64,000 nt of DNA from Novipirellula galeiformis (GTDB lineage Bacteria > Planctomycetota > Planctomycetia > Pirellulales > Pirellulaceae). The notes beneath the pieces were generated by a model that saw only the letters and a program-made list of their open reading frames with translations, did no database searches and had not been told where the DNA came from. Position numbers and translations under genes: made by a program. The stretch covers positions 283,260 through 347,259 of the forward strand of contig NZ_SJPT01000004.1 of assembly GCF_007860095.1 (NCBI RefSeq), in the 5' to 3' direction. This document shows positions 9,274 to 17,147 of this stretch, piece after piece (within the stretch, counting starts at the first letter, position 1; every line of letters starts with the position of its first letter).

Positions 9274-9714
9274 TTAGCTCTTCGTTTTGGAATCAGAATC
9301 CTTGGGATTCGATTCTTTCTTCTCTTTACTGGCGTCGGTCACACGAGCAATTGCGGTGTAATTGACTTTGATTCGAGTGTTATTGTTGTCGTCAATCCGC
9401 AACATCAGGGTGTTGGTCTCAGACGATGTCGAAACGACCGTCCCATGAATCCCCCCCGCTGTCACGACGCGATCGTTCTTCTTTAACGTGGACAACATCT
9501 TCGCTTCCTCTGCCTTTCGGCGACGTTCCGGAGCAATAAAGATCTGGAATGCGAGGAAAAATAGAATCACAAAAGGCAAAAAAGGATTGTTAAATAGCTG
9601 CTGAAACCATGTCAATTCTTCTGCCGCAGGAGCCTCCTGCGCCAAAATGCTGATTGTCGAAACAATCGAATCGAGGGATTGGCAAGCAATACCGAGGTAG
9701 ATTTCAGCGAACAA
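9274..9714 (-). CDS. yajC: Preprotein translocase accessory subunit YajC
   Basis: Small single-span partner of SecDF. The 146-residue protein has one strong TM segment (LPFVILFFLAFQIFIAPERR) followed by the conserved cytoplasmic core KNDRVVTAGGIHGTVVS and a highly charged Lys/Ser/Glu tail. The N-terminus before the TM segment (about 45 residues) is longer than in E. coli YajC. It heads the secDF operon; the divergent gene on the other side is a DegT aminotransferase. Confidence 0.93.
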   Translation of the reverse strand: MFAEIYLGIACQSLDSIVSTISILAQEAPAAEELTWFQQLFNNPFLPFVILFFLAFQIFIAPERRRKAEEAKMLSTLKKNDRVVTAGGIHGTVVSTSSETNTLMLRIDDNNNTRIKVNYTAIARVTDASKEKKESNPKDSDSKTKS

Positions 9715-9879
9715 AAACTCGTCCTTTACGCATTCAGCGGTATCATGTAACCCTACTGAAAAAAGCAGCAGCAGGGCCGCGCAGCCTCCACTAGGGTTGG
9801 GTCAACGAATGCGGCATGATATGGAAGCGAAAAAAACGTCACAAGCCCAGCACAGCGGTTATTGCGTCATGAACACCGA

Positions 9880-9906
9880 CTTAGTGAGCTCTACGAGCTC
9901 ACTAAG
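9880..9906. promoter_or_regulatory. 12-bp perfect inverted repeat between divergent genes
   Basis: CTTAGTGAGCTC-TAC-GAGCTCACTAAG: perfect 12-bp arms with a 3-nt centre, in the 273-bp gap between yajC (minus) and the aminotransferase gene (plus). The symmetry and divergent-promoter position suggest an operator, or a small hairpin in the leader of the plus-strand gene. No U-tract of terminator quality follows. Confidence 0.5.
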
Positions 9907-9987
9907 TTTGCCAATTTGGCGTTCCAAACCCCCTGACAGTAAAGATCCGCGACGTCATCGGCCTCCCCTCCGTCCCATTTAGCTCAA

Positions 9988-11073
9988 ATGCCACTTGCCA
10001 TTCCCCCTTGGCCCCCCCAGACCCCCGAAATCGCCACTGCTTTGATGCAATGCATGCAAAACGGCGATTGGGGACGCTACGAAAGCCAATCCAAGGCAAC
10101 CTTGCTAGCGAGCTTGCAAAAAAAATTCGAGATCGAGCACGTCCGCCTTTGCTGCAGCGGGACCGCAGCGATCGAATTGTCGCTACGGGTCGCCGGAGTG
10201 GGCGATGGGGACGAGGTGATCCTTTGTGCACTCGACTACCCTGGAAATCTGCGTTGTGTCGAATTGATCGGAGCCAAGCCCGTACTGGTCGACGTAGCGC
10301 CGAGCAATTTTGGTCCCGATCTCGAGTCGGTTACCAAGGCGTCAAGTAAACAGGTTCGCGCCGTCATCGCATCCCATCTTTATGGCCGGGCTTGCGACAT
10401 CGGGGCACTACGCGACCTATGCGATGCAAACGACTGGGTATTGATCGAAGATGTTTGCCAATCGCCTGGAATGACGATCGACGGACGGGCGGCAGGAACG
10501 TTTGGGCACTTGGCAACGCTCAGCTTCGGAGGCAGCAAGCCGCTGTCGTCAGGCAACGGCGGAGCAATTCTCGCCACCGACAACCGACTGGCCGCTCGGC
10601 TGGGAGGTTTACTCGACCGCCCCAGCGACGCCTTTCCGCTGAGCGCGTTACAAGCCAGCGTGCTGGTCCCCCAAATCGCCCGGTTACAAACCGACAACGA
10701 GCATCGCAATCGCATCGCCAAACAAATTCAGCAGCAGCTCGAGAAACGCGACGCGTCCTTGCAATGCATTTGCGAGACGAACATTGCCGTCGACCCCGCG
10801 TACTACAAATTAGCCCTCCAGACCGAATCGGTGGCAATTCGCGACGCGATGGTGGCCGCCGCGACGCAACACGATCTCCCGCTCGGCAAGAGTTTCCGAG
10901 CAATGTCACGCCTGAGCGACCGCCGTTGCCGCAAGCCTGTTCCGCTTGATCGAGCCCAAATGTTGGCGGATCAAATCTGTGTGCTCGATCATCGCGCACT
11001 CTTGATCGATGAAGCGGACGTCGGCGAGCTTTGCGAATTGCTGCTCGAAAGCAGTCGTGGTTGCGGCCGCTAG
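9988..11073 (+). CDS. DegT/DnrJ/EryC1-family PLP-dependent sugar aminotransferase
   Basis: These enzymes transfer an amino group to keto-sugar nucleotides for surface glycans or antibiotics. The 361-residue protein has the family core: CCSGTAAIEL (phosphate grip), IEDVCQSPG with cofactor Asp at about 155, and LSFGGSKPLSSGNGGAI with the PLP lysine at about 184. The family norm is about 370-400 residues, so it is near full length. Its stop codon TAG lies inside CTAGAGCATTTT, the left end of a repeat seen elsewhere in the window. The sugar substrate cannot be read from sequence; AHBA-synthase-like members are also possible. Confidence 0.85.
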   Translation: MPLAIPPWPPQTPEIATALMQCMQNGDWGRYESQSKATLLASLQKKFEIEHVRLCCSGTAAIELSLRVAGVGDGDEVILCALDYPGNLRCVELIGAKPVLVDVAPSNFGPDLESVTKASSKQVRAVIASHLYGRACDIGALRDLCDANDWVLIEDVCQSPGMTIDGRAAGTFGHLATLSFGGSKPLSSGNGGAILATDNRLAARLGGLLDRPSDAFPLSALQASVLVPQIARLQTDNEHRNRIAKQIQQQLEKRDASLQCICETNIAVDPAYYKLALQTESVAIRDAMVAAATQHDLPLGKSFRAMSRLSDRRCRKPVPLDRAQMLADQICVLDHRALLIDEADVGELCELLLESSRGCGR

Positions 11074-11084
11074 AGCATTTTCAT

Positions 11085-11146
11085 AACCCGACGCGTAAGC
11101 GAGAGACGGAGCCAAGAGTGATGCTCCCTCGCTTACGCTTGAGGTT
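11085..11146. repeat. Long-palindrome repeat, copy A
   Basis: Imperfect palindrome whose arms resemble CCCGAAGCGTCAGCGAGGGA and its reverse complement. Here the left arm reads ACCCGACGCGTAAGCGAGAG and the right arm TCCCTCGCTTACGCTTGAGG. Further copies are at 13734, 21537 and 44125. The centre lacks the shared GACTCGG core of the other copies. Confidence 0.8.
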
Positions 11147-11218
11147 TTGACCACCCCCCCCATCAAACCCCTCGCCCCGCTACGGCGCCGAGAAAAAACT
11201 CGCAACTCAAGGGAAGCC

Positions 11219-11926
11219 ATGAAGATATTGATCACCAACGACGACGGCATCGACGCCCCCGGTTTGGCGGCACTGGTCAAGTCGGTACAGCATGCGATGG
11301 GGGATGGCATCGAATTGATTGTGGTTGCGCCTGATCGCGGACGAAGCGAATGCGGGCACAGCGTGACAACGGGCCGCCCATTAGCGGTCAAAGCGGTACG
11401 TCCCCAATGGTTCCAAACCGACGGAACGCCGGTGGATTGCGTCCGCGCCGGACTGGGCGTGCTCGCCCAGGGGGTCGACGCGGTGATCTCGGGGGTCAAC
11501 GCAGGCGCTAACCTTGGAGTCGACTTGCACGTCAGCGGCACCTATGCGGCGGCGCGAGAAGCCGCCATCTCAGGAGTGCCTGCGTTGGCCCTTTCGCATT
11601 ACCGCCGTCCCGATGTCCCCGCAACGTGGGACCACGTGCCGCGTTGGACACACAGCACGATTTGTGAATTTGTGCAAAGGATAGGACGCAGCAACGCCGC
11701 TCCGCTGCTGTGGAATGTCAACCTACCGGCGATCGATCCGGCGACCGATCAACCCGCTCGAGTGTGGTGCGACGTCGACTGGGAACCGATGGTGCGCAAG
11801 GCATTTCATCGCGAATCGGAAATTCACTTCGAAAGCGACTTCCATGCGCGACCCCGAAAACCAGGACTCGATATCGAACAATGCTTTGCAGGCGCCATTA
11901 CCATTTCCGAAATCACGCCCCACTAG
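11219..11926 (+). CDS. surE: 5'/3'-nucleotidase SurE
   Basis: Survival protein E: a metal-dependent nucleoside monophosphate phosphatase. The 235-residue protein starts MKILITNDDGIDAPGL with the metal-binding Asp pair at residues 8-9. It also has PDRGRSECGHSVTTGRPL and ISGVNAGANLGVDLHVSGTY, all SurE hallmarks. An AAGGGAA motif precedes the ATG; a 24-residue upstream extension is not homologous and overlaps repeat copy A. The stop codon TAG is part of the terminal CTAG of the 107-bp repeat that follows. Confidence 0.95.
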   Translation: MKILITNDDGIDAPGLAALVKSVQHAMGDGIELIVVAPDRGRSECGHSVTTGRPLAVKAVRPQWFQTDGTPVDCVRAGLGVLAQGVDAVISGVNAGANLGVDLHVSGTYAAAREAAISGVPALALSHYRRPDVPATWDHVPRWTHSTICEFVQRIGRSNAAPLLWNVNLPAIDPATDQPARVWCDVDWEPMVRKAFHRESEIHFESDFHARPRKPGLDIEQCFAGAITISEITPH

Positions 11927-12029
11927 CGTATTTTTACGCCTAATATCGCTACCGTCACCAGGCGGTGATCCACGTTTTGGCGAACGCAGCTACGGCTTGA
12001 ATCCGACCTCATTTGTCAAATGATTCTAG
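11923..12029. mobile_element. 107-bp CTAG-bounded MITE-like repeat, copy 1
   Basis: Bounded by CTAG on both sides, containing CATTTGTCAAATG near the right end and the shared middle CGGTG..CCACGT..TGGCGA. Aligns with a second element of exactly the same length at 32065-32171. No coding capacity. The left CTAG supplies the stop codon of surE. CTAG target duplication is known for some IS5-group elements, so a non-autonomous derivative is a reasonable inference. Confidence 0.6.
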
Positions 12030-12087
12030 CGACGGATCAACGCTAAGCTCCCTCGATTCAGCGGTGCTGCACGACGCGATCCATGGA

Positions 12088-13488
12088 TCACTCCGTCTCG
12101 GAACGCAACCGTTCGAACCCGAGCGAGTAGCGTAGGGCTGCGTCGAGCTCGACAAAGCGGAACGAGTAACCTGACTGTTTGAGGACTTCGGGAACGACCC
12201 GCGCGCTCGACAACAACAATGCATCGGCCATTTCCCCGAGCGCCAAACGCAACGCGAAGGCCGGTGCGGGGAACATCGCCGGACGATTCAACACTTGCCC
12301 AAGTGTTTTCGCGAACCCAGCATTCGTGATCGGATCAGGCGACACGAAGTTCACGGGGCCTGAGACCTCGTCGCGACAAATACAGTGGTAGATTGCCCCC
12401 AGCACGTCATCCAATGCAATCCAGCTCCACCACTGTTTCCCGCTGCCGAGCTTTCCCCCCAAGCACTTCGCAGGCAACAGCATTTGCTCCAACGCGCCCC
12501 CCGCCGCCGAAAGGATCAAGCCAAACCTAGCATGGACCACGCGAATCCCGGCATCGACTGCGGGTTGGCAAGCGGCTTCCCACTCGGCCCCGACCCCAGC
12601 GAGGAACGTATCGCCGTCGGTGGAACTTTCGCTGAGCACCTCGTCGCCGCGATCCCCATAGATGCCCGTCGCCGACGCACAAATCAACACCTTCGGTTTT
12701 TGCTCCAGCTTGGCGAGCGATTCGCAAAGCTGGCGGGTCTTGATCACGCGACTGTCACGAATTTCTTGCTTAACTTTATCGCTCCAACGACTGCCCGCGA
12801 TCGATTTGCCCGCCAAATGCACGACCACGTCCACATGATTGAATTTCTCAACTTCGGATGGGCTATCCCAGGCCGCAATCGCTCGGGGATCGCCTGGGGA
12901 CCGAACAATGGGAACGGTCTGGTGACCGAGCAACGTCAACAAATTGTCGAGATGCGAGCCCACCAATCCGCTCGAACCGGAAATGGCAACTTGCAAATGG
13001 CTTGACCGATAGCGACTCATCAATTGCAAATCATCAGACGTGATGCGATGACGATACGCGAACATCGACTCCAATTTCTTTCGCGCCATCGCATTTCCAA
13101 CCCCATTGCCGAGCGCCCCGGCGGGCAATTGATATTCGACCGTGTCGGTCAGCGAGGAAAGGTTGCCGGACGCCGTCGGATCGAGGTTGCGAAATTCGTG
13201 CTGATGATCCCAGCTTGCGAAGGGACCGGAGACTTGGGTATCCGCAAACCGATGGGGCGGGTCGTACTCGGTGTGCTCTGCTACCCAACGCAGCGGCAGC
13301 CCGGCAATCTTCGCGGTCAAAACCACACGACTGCCAACGCTCAGACTGTCATCGCTCGATTCAATGGCCACCGATTCCCAAGGCGGAATCAATCGCTGCA
13401 GTGCTCCGCGGCGTTGGTGGTACGCAAACGCGTCTTCCACAGTGACGGCAAGCGGGGTCGTGACTTGATACCGATGTTTTTGGCTCAT
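12088..13488 (-). CDS. SRPBCC domain fused to TIGR01777-type NAD-dependent epimerase
   Basis: A 466-residue two-part protein. Residues 1-150 resemble the SRPBCC/polyketide-cyclase fold (opening YQVTTPLAVTVEDAFAYHQR). The rest is a YfcH/TIGR01777 short-chain epimerase-like enzyme with the Rossmann motif ISGSSGLVGSHL, VVHLAGKSIAGSRW, ASATGIYGDRGDE and a C-terminal DUF1731-like end (RVVPEVLKQSGYSFRF). Single-domain members are about 300 residues; the fusion to an SRPBCC domain is a known architecture in several phyla. The reaction is unknown, and the old label cell division inhibitor is poorly founded. Monocistronic by its context. Confidence 0.88.
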   Translation of the reverse strand: MSQKHRYQVTTPLAVTVEDAFAYHQRRGALQRLIPPWESVAIESSDDSLSVGSRVVLTAKIAGLPLRWVAEHTEYDPPHRFADTQVSGPFASWDHQHEFRNLDPTASGNLSSLTDTVEYQLPAGALGNGVGNAMARKKLESMFAYRHRITSDDLQLMSRYRSSHLQVAISGSSGLVGSHLDNLLTLLGHQTVPIVRSPGDPRAIAAWDSPSEVEKFNHVDVVVHLAGKSIAGSRWSDKVKQEIRDSRVIKTRQLCESLAKLEQKPKVLICASATGIYGDRGDEVLSESSTDGDTFLAGVGAEWEAACQPAVDAGIRVVHARFGLILSAAGGALEQMLLPAKCLGGKLGSGKQWWSWIALDDVLGAIYHCICRDEVSGPVNFVSPDPITNAGFAKTLGQVLNRPAMFPAPAFALRLALGEMADALLLSSARVVPEVLKQSGYSFRFVELDAALRYSLGFERLRSETE

Positions 13489-13873
13489 AGATCGCTTTCC
13501 ATTTTCTTCGTGAGCGGCATGCTGACGATCGGTCTCCTAAGAAATGGAGAGCCGACCCATCGGCGGTTGGCCTTTGCCGTTTCACCTGTCTCCGCTCCTC
13601 CGTTAGTCGCATCGCCAGGAGTCTTTCCGCCAATTTAACTGAATGGCGTTAGCTGCGGGTCCCGCAACAACGGGAGCTTGCGGCGATGATTCGCAACTCG
13701 TGAGACAAGCCTTACCGTAGCGAGTTTTTCCTAACACGAAGCGTCAACGAGAGACAATCGTCGCTGACTCGGTCCCTCACTGACACTTGGAGTGAGGATG
13801 TGATTAAAACAATGACAAAAACGCAGCTCCAAAACGAACGCGTCACGTCGCGAAACGTGGCCCGCTCTGGGGC
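13489..13873. other. Intergenic region with palindromic repeat copy B
   Basis: A 385-bp gap between the minus-strand epimerase gene (its 5' side) and the 3' end of the sigma factor gene. It holds repeat copy B at 13734-13798 and otherwise nothing I can assign; frames here are short and have no family features. Confidence 0.6.
13734..13798. repeat. Long-palindrome repeat, copy B (degenerate)
   Basis: Left arm ACACGAAGCGTCAACGAGAG, core GCTGACTCGGTCCCTCACTG and a decayed right arm. Shares the GACTCGGTCCCTC core with copy D at 44125 and copy C at 21537, so it belongs to the same family but is the most diverged copy. Confidence 0.65.
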
Positions 13874-15052
13874 TTAGGCGTCTAATTCCGCAAAGGCGAC
13901 ATCGTCCGCCATCAAACGCAGCTTGTCCATCGCTCGACTTTCAAGCTGCCGGACTCGTTCTTTGCTGATCCCCAATCGATCGGCCAACCCTTGAAGAGTA
14001 CGGACCTTGCGATGCGGCCCCAACGAGAAGCGAGCGCGAATGATTAATTTTTCGCGACGATCAAGCTGGTCGAGCATCTCCGCAAGATGGCGACGGAGTT
14101 CGTGCCAACGAGATTCACTAAGCGATGATTCGGCCCCCTCGTCACTGATCTCGAGGTTCATACTCTGCAATCCCCCCAGCACCTTCTGACGCTCTTCTTG
14201 ACGATGCACCACCGTGCGGTAAGCGTTTCGGCGGACCACTTGCGTGGCGTAGGTGCTAAAACGAAATCCGCGGTCATAGTCAAACTTTTCCACCGCGCGC
14301 ATCAAGGCGACAATGCCATCACTTAACAACTCGTCGAATGCGTTGTTGACGTTGGCAAACTTTTTCACGATCGAAAAGACAAGCCGCAAATTCGCCTCAA
14401 CAATGCGATCCCGATGCCAATGCGCCAATGCGATCAAGCGATCCACCAACGCCAACCGGACTCGAGACGGACGCTTGGGGTTCAACATGCGGCAATGGAC
14501 CGCCGCTTGATGCAGCAAAAAGTTCATCCTTTGGAACAGCATCACCTCTTGCTCCGGCTTCAAGAGCGTTGCTTCACACAAGCGGCCAAGTTGAATTGGC
14601 AAACCCGAGCCACTTTCGGAAACACTTCTCACGACCGACTTTGGCTGAGGAGCCACCAGTTCCAGGGGCGATGAAAAGATGACGGCTCCGATCTCCGCTT
14701 TGTCAAAATCCGGGTTCGTGATGAACTCAATGGGTTGGCGCAGCCGGGCTTTGGTTCGCCGCACAAGCTCGTCCTTTTCCATCGTTTCAAAATCAACCCA
14801 ATACGGCTCGATGCTGGATAACGCAGCGGTCAACTCCGCCATCCGGATCCAACTGCCCGCTCGAGCGGGCCCCCAGGTCGGCTCCGGTGGCGTGCGGGAC
14901 GTCGACAGCGAGGGAGCACCTTTGCGGAGCCGCGCTTTATCGTCCAAGCGTTTGGCGGCTGAACGATCGGCGGCTGAACGATCGGCGGTCGCTTGAAGGG
15001 GCAAATGGGCTTCACTGGGTCGATTCGTCGAGCCTGAAATTACGATGGTCAT
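13874..15052 (-). CDS. Sigma-70 family RNA polymerase sigma factor
   Basis: A 392-residue factor. Region 1.2-like helices lie near residues 155-175. Region 2 reads VEANLRLVFSIVKKF, DELLSDGIVALMRAVEKFD and GFRFSTYATQVVRRNAYR (core binding and -10 recognition). Region 4 holds the helix-turn-helix VRTLQGLADRLGISKERVRQ. Between regions 2 and 4 there are only about 60 residues, with no clear region 3. The N-terminal 120 residues are of unknown type and carry a small repeat (ADRSA units, encoded by a 12-bp direct repeat). It may be an alternative sigma factor of the planctomycete type; its regulon cannot be told from sequence. No anti-sigma gene is adjacent. Confidence 0.88.
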   Translation of the reverse strand: MTIVISGSTNRPSEAHLPLQATADRSAADRSAAKRLDDKARLRKGAPSLSTSRTPPEPTWGPARAGSWIRMAELTAALSSIEPYWVDFETMEKDELVRRTKARLRQPIEFITNPDFDKAEIGAVIFSSPLELVAPQPKSVVRSVSESGSGLPIQLGRLCEATLLKPEQEVMLFQRMNFLLHQAAVHCRMLNPKRPSRVRLALVDRLIALAHWHRDRIVEANLRLVFSIVKKFANVNNAFDELLSDGIVALMRAVEKFDYDRGFRFSTYATQVVRRNAYRTVVHRQEERQKVLGGLQSMNLEISDEGAESSLSESRWHELRRHLAEMLDQLDRREKLIIRARFSLGPHRKVRTLQGLADRLGISKERVRQLESRAMDKLRLMADDVAFAELDA

Positions 15053-15478
15053 CAGTTTCTCTTAGGTTGAAGAATGCGTGCCAGCGAGCCTCGACGGCGC
15101 CAGCCCCCCCCAAAGGAACAGGGCAAAGCGCGGGCCAAACAAAAGCACGACATGAACGTTTTTTACAACCAAATCGTTCAACCATTTATACCGCTGCGGC
15201 TTACTGGAGACAACCAAAAAAGATCCAAGAAGCACGCCGAATCTCCCTAACCGAGTGCCAACAAGTGAAAAAACCACCGTTTTAATCGACTGAAATCGAT
15301 TTCTTGAGTTGGCGAATGGGCGAATCGCCCTACAATCGCTTGGCGTTGGAAACGATGGACAAAATCGTTCGAAACGTTCAAAACGACATCCGCTAGTTCG
15401 ACTTTCGGCCCGCTGAATCATTTGATACGCGGCGATTTTTGTTCACCACACCCCTCCTCTCCTTTCGAAGCGTGATCG
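15053..15478. other. Divergent intergenic region, no gene seen
   Basis: A 426-bp gap between the sigma factor gene (minus) and the MerR/B12 regulator gene (plus), so it must hold both promoters. Reading frames present on the minus strand here have no recognisable features. I could not pick a confident -10/-35 pair. Confidence 0.5.
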
Positions 15479-16369
15479 TTGGCCACTCGACAACCTCAAT
15501 ATTCGCCCAAGCAAATTGCCGATGCCTTGCAGGTCAGCGAGTCGTCCGTGAAACGTTGGTGTGACGGGGGCGTGATTCCCACTATCCGCACCGTGGGCGG
15601 GCATCGCCGCATCACTTTCGAGGGGCTGCAACGCTTCCTGCAACAGACGGAGCGAACGCTTACAAACCCCGATGTGCTCGGTTTGCCCGCCCTGATGGCG
15701 TGCCGCAGAACCGCGATACCTGGAGCCGAGACCGATCACCAGCGGCGATTTCGCGAAGCATTGGCTGCGGGAGAAGAACCCCAATGCCGCCAAATCCTTC
15801 GCGCTCAGATCGAGGGTGGACAAACTCGCAGCGAAGCCGCCGAGCTACTGATCACTGACGCGATGCATGGACTTGGCGAGGCCTGGCAATGCAACGAACT
15901 GGATGTCTACCAAGAGCGTCGCGCCTGTGCGATTTCGCATCGTTTGATCGGCGAGTTGATTGCCGAATTGCCGCCCACGAAAACGCATGCATTGACAGCG
16001 GTGGGTGGCGCTCCGGAGGGCGATCATTATCAATTGCCAAGCGGGATCGTTGAATTATCGCTACGCGAGCTTGGCTGGCGTTCCGTTTGCCTCGGCAACA
16101 ATCTGCCACTGGAAAGCTTCTCTCAGGCTGCTCATGATTACGCAGCCGACCTCGTTTGGATTAGTGTTTCCGCGATCGAGGACACAGCGACCTTCGTTGC
16201 GAAGCAGAACAAATTAGCGAGCTCGCTCGGAGAAAGCGTTCCGTTATTTGTCGGGGGCCGTGCGCTTTGTGACGACATCCGACCACGGTTACGCTACACC
16301 GCTCATTGCGATAACCTGCGTCAGTTCGTCGATTTGGTGGCGATCATGCAGTTAAGTCTTCGGCGTTAA
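15479..16369 (+). CDS. MerR-type HTH regulator with B12-binding domain (CarH/LitR-like)
   Basis: A 296-residue protein with TTG start. Residues 7-55 form a MerR-type winged helix (YSPKQIADALQVSESSVKRW, then TVGGHRRITFEGL). The rest matches the CarH/LitR layout: a helical bundle (about 85-170) and a B12-binding Rossmann domain beginning GAPEGDHYQLPSGIVELSL, with a His in the position of the lower cobalt ligand and LGNNLPLESF after it. Known family members repress carotenoid genes in the dark and release DNA in light through adenosylcobalamin photolysis. The phosphatase gene follows after 12 bp, so they are probably co-transcribed. The start is uncertain because no strong Shine-Dalgarno is present. 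Confidence 0.82.
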   Translation: MATRQPQYSPKQIADALQVSESSVKRWCDGGVIPTIRTVGGHRRITFEGLQRFLQQTERTLTNPDVLGLPALMACRRTAIPGAETDHQRRFREALAAGEEPQCRQILRAQIEGGQTRSEAAELLITDAMHGLGEAWQCNELDVYQERRACAISHRLIGELIAELPPTKTHALTAVGGAPEGDHYQLPSGIVELSLRELGWRSVCLGNNLPLESFSQAAHDYAADLVWISVSAIEDTATFVAKQNKLASSLGESVPLFVGGRALCDDIRPRLRYTAHCDNLRQFVDLVAIMQLSLRR

Positions 16370-16381
16370 AAGCGGGACGCG

Positions 16382-17044
16382 ATGTCTATGGAAAACGAGT
16401 TACCCAGCCCACAAGAGGGCCCAGACCCAACGCAAGAGAATCGGCCCGATCGCAGTCATGGGAGGGATGATACCGCCGATTCGAGCGAGATCACGGCCAG
16501 CCGAATCGCCGCGACGGCGCGACAACGCTTGTACGCCAAGTCGGTCTTCTATCCGACGTTGGCGTGGAATTTCACTCTCGGGCGAATCCTACGCGTGCGT
16601 CGTTGGTGGGATTACATCGACCCCAACGTGATCGTCGGCGCTTATCCCTTTGCTCGCGATGTCCCGGGATTGTCCGCCGAGGGAGTCCGCGCGGTGGTCA
16701 ATACGTGTGAAGAGTATCCGGGCCCACTCAAAGCATACGAAGCGTTTGGGATCGAGCAATTATGGATGCCGACCACCGACTTCACGCACCCCACCCTAGA
16801 AGACGTTTCCAATGCCGTGGAATTTGTCCAGAAGCATGTGGAGCAGGAGGGCAAAATCTACATTCACTGCAAAGCGGGTCGCGCCCGCAGCGCGACCGTG
16901 GCGATTTGTTGGCTGATCAAATACCGGGGCCAGTCGATTGCCGAGGCCCAAACAACGCTGCTCCGCGCGCGGCCGCATATCAATCCTCGCTTGGGCGACC
17001 GCCCGGTCGTGCAAGCGTTTGCAAAACGATGGGCCAGTGCCTGA
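16382..17044 (+). CDS. PTPMT1-like dual-specificity phosphatase, candidate phosphatidylglycerophosphatase
   Basis: A 220-residue phosphatase with the signature HCKAGRARS (Cys about 163, Arg about 169) and the general-acid region TTDFTHPT (Asp about 133). The HCKAGR(A/S)RSAT form is that of mitochondrial PTPMT1. A PTPMT1 homologue in Rhodopirellula baltica is known to dephosphorylate phosphatidylglycerophosphate on the way to phosphatidylglycerol and cardiolipin, and this gene is a good candidate orthologue. The N-terminal 40 residues are polar and low-complexity. It follows the B12-type regulator gene by 12 bp. Protein phosphatase activity cannot be excluded. Confidence 0.85.
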   Translation: MSMENELPSPQEGPDPTQENRPDRSHGRDDTADSSEITASRIAATARQRLYAKSVFYPTLAWNFTLGRILRVRRWWDYIDPNVIVGAYPFARDVPGLSAEGVRAVVNTCEEYPGPLKAYEAFGIEQLWMPTTDFTHPTLEDVSNAVEFVQKHVEQEGKIYIHCKAGRARSATVAICWLIKYRGQSIAEAQTTLLRARPHINPRLGDRPVVQAFAKRWASA

Positions 17045-17059
17045 ATCGCGAAGCGGCCA

Positions 17060-17108
17060 AGCCACAATAAGCCCGTGCCACAATAAGCCCGTGCCACAGT
17101 AAGACCGG
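17060..17108. repeat. Short tandem repeat after the phosphatase gene
   Basis: About three head-to-tail 16-bp units of the form GCCACAATAAGCCCGT, the last diverged (CCACAGTAAGACCGGT). It sits in the gap between the phosphatase and glgC 3' ends. Function unknown. Confidence 0.7.
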
Positions 17109-17147
17109 TGCACCTGGCACATGCCCTTTTGAGGGCAACCCGCTCGC

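Noticed and set aside
15062-15421. 119-residue minus-strand frame in the sigma/regulator gap
   Set aside because: Composition is unusual and lacks motifs; it would fill a divergent promoter region.
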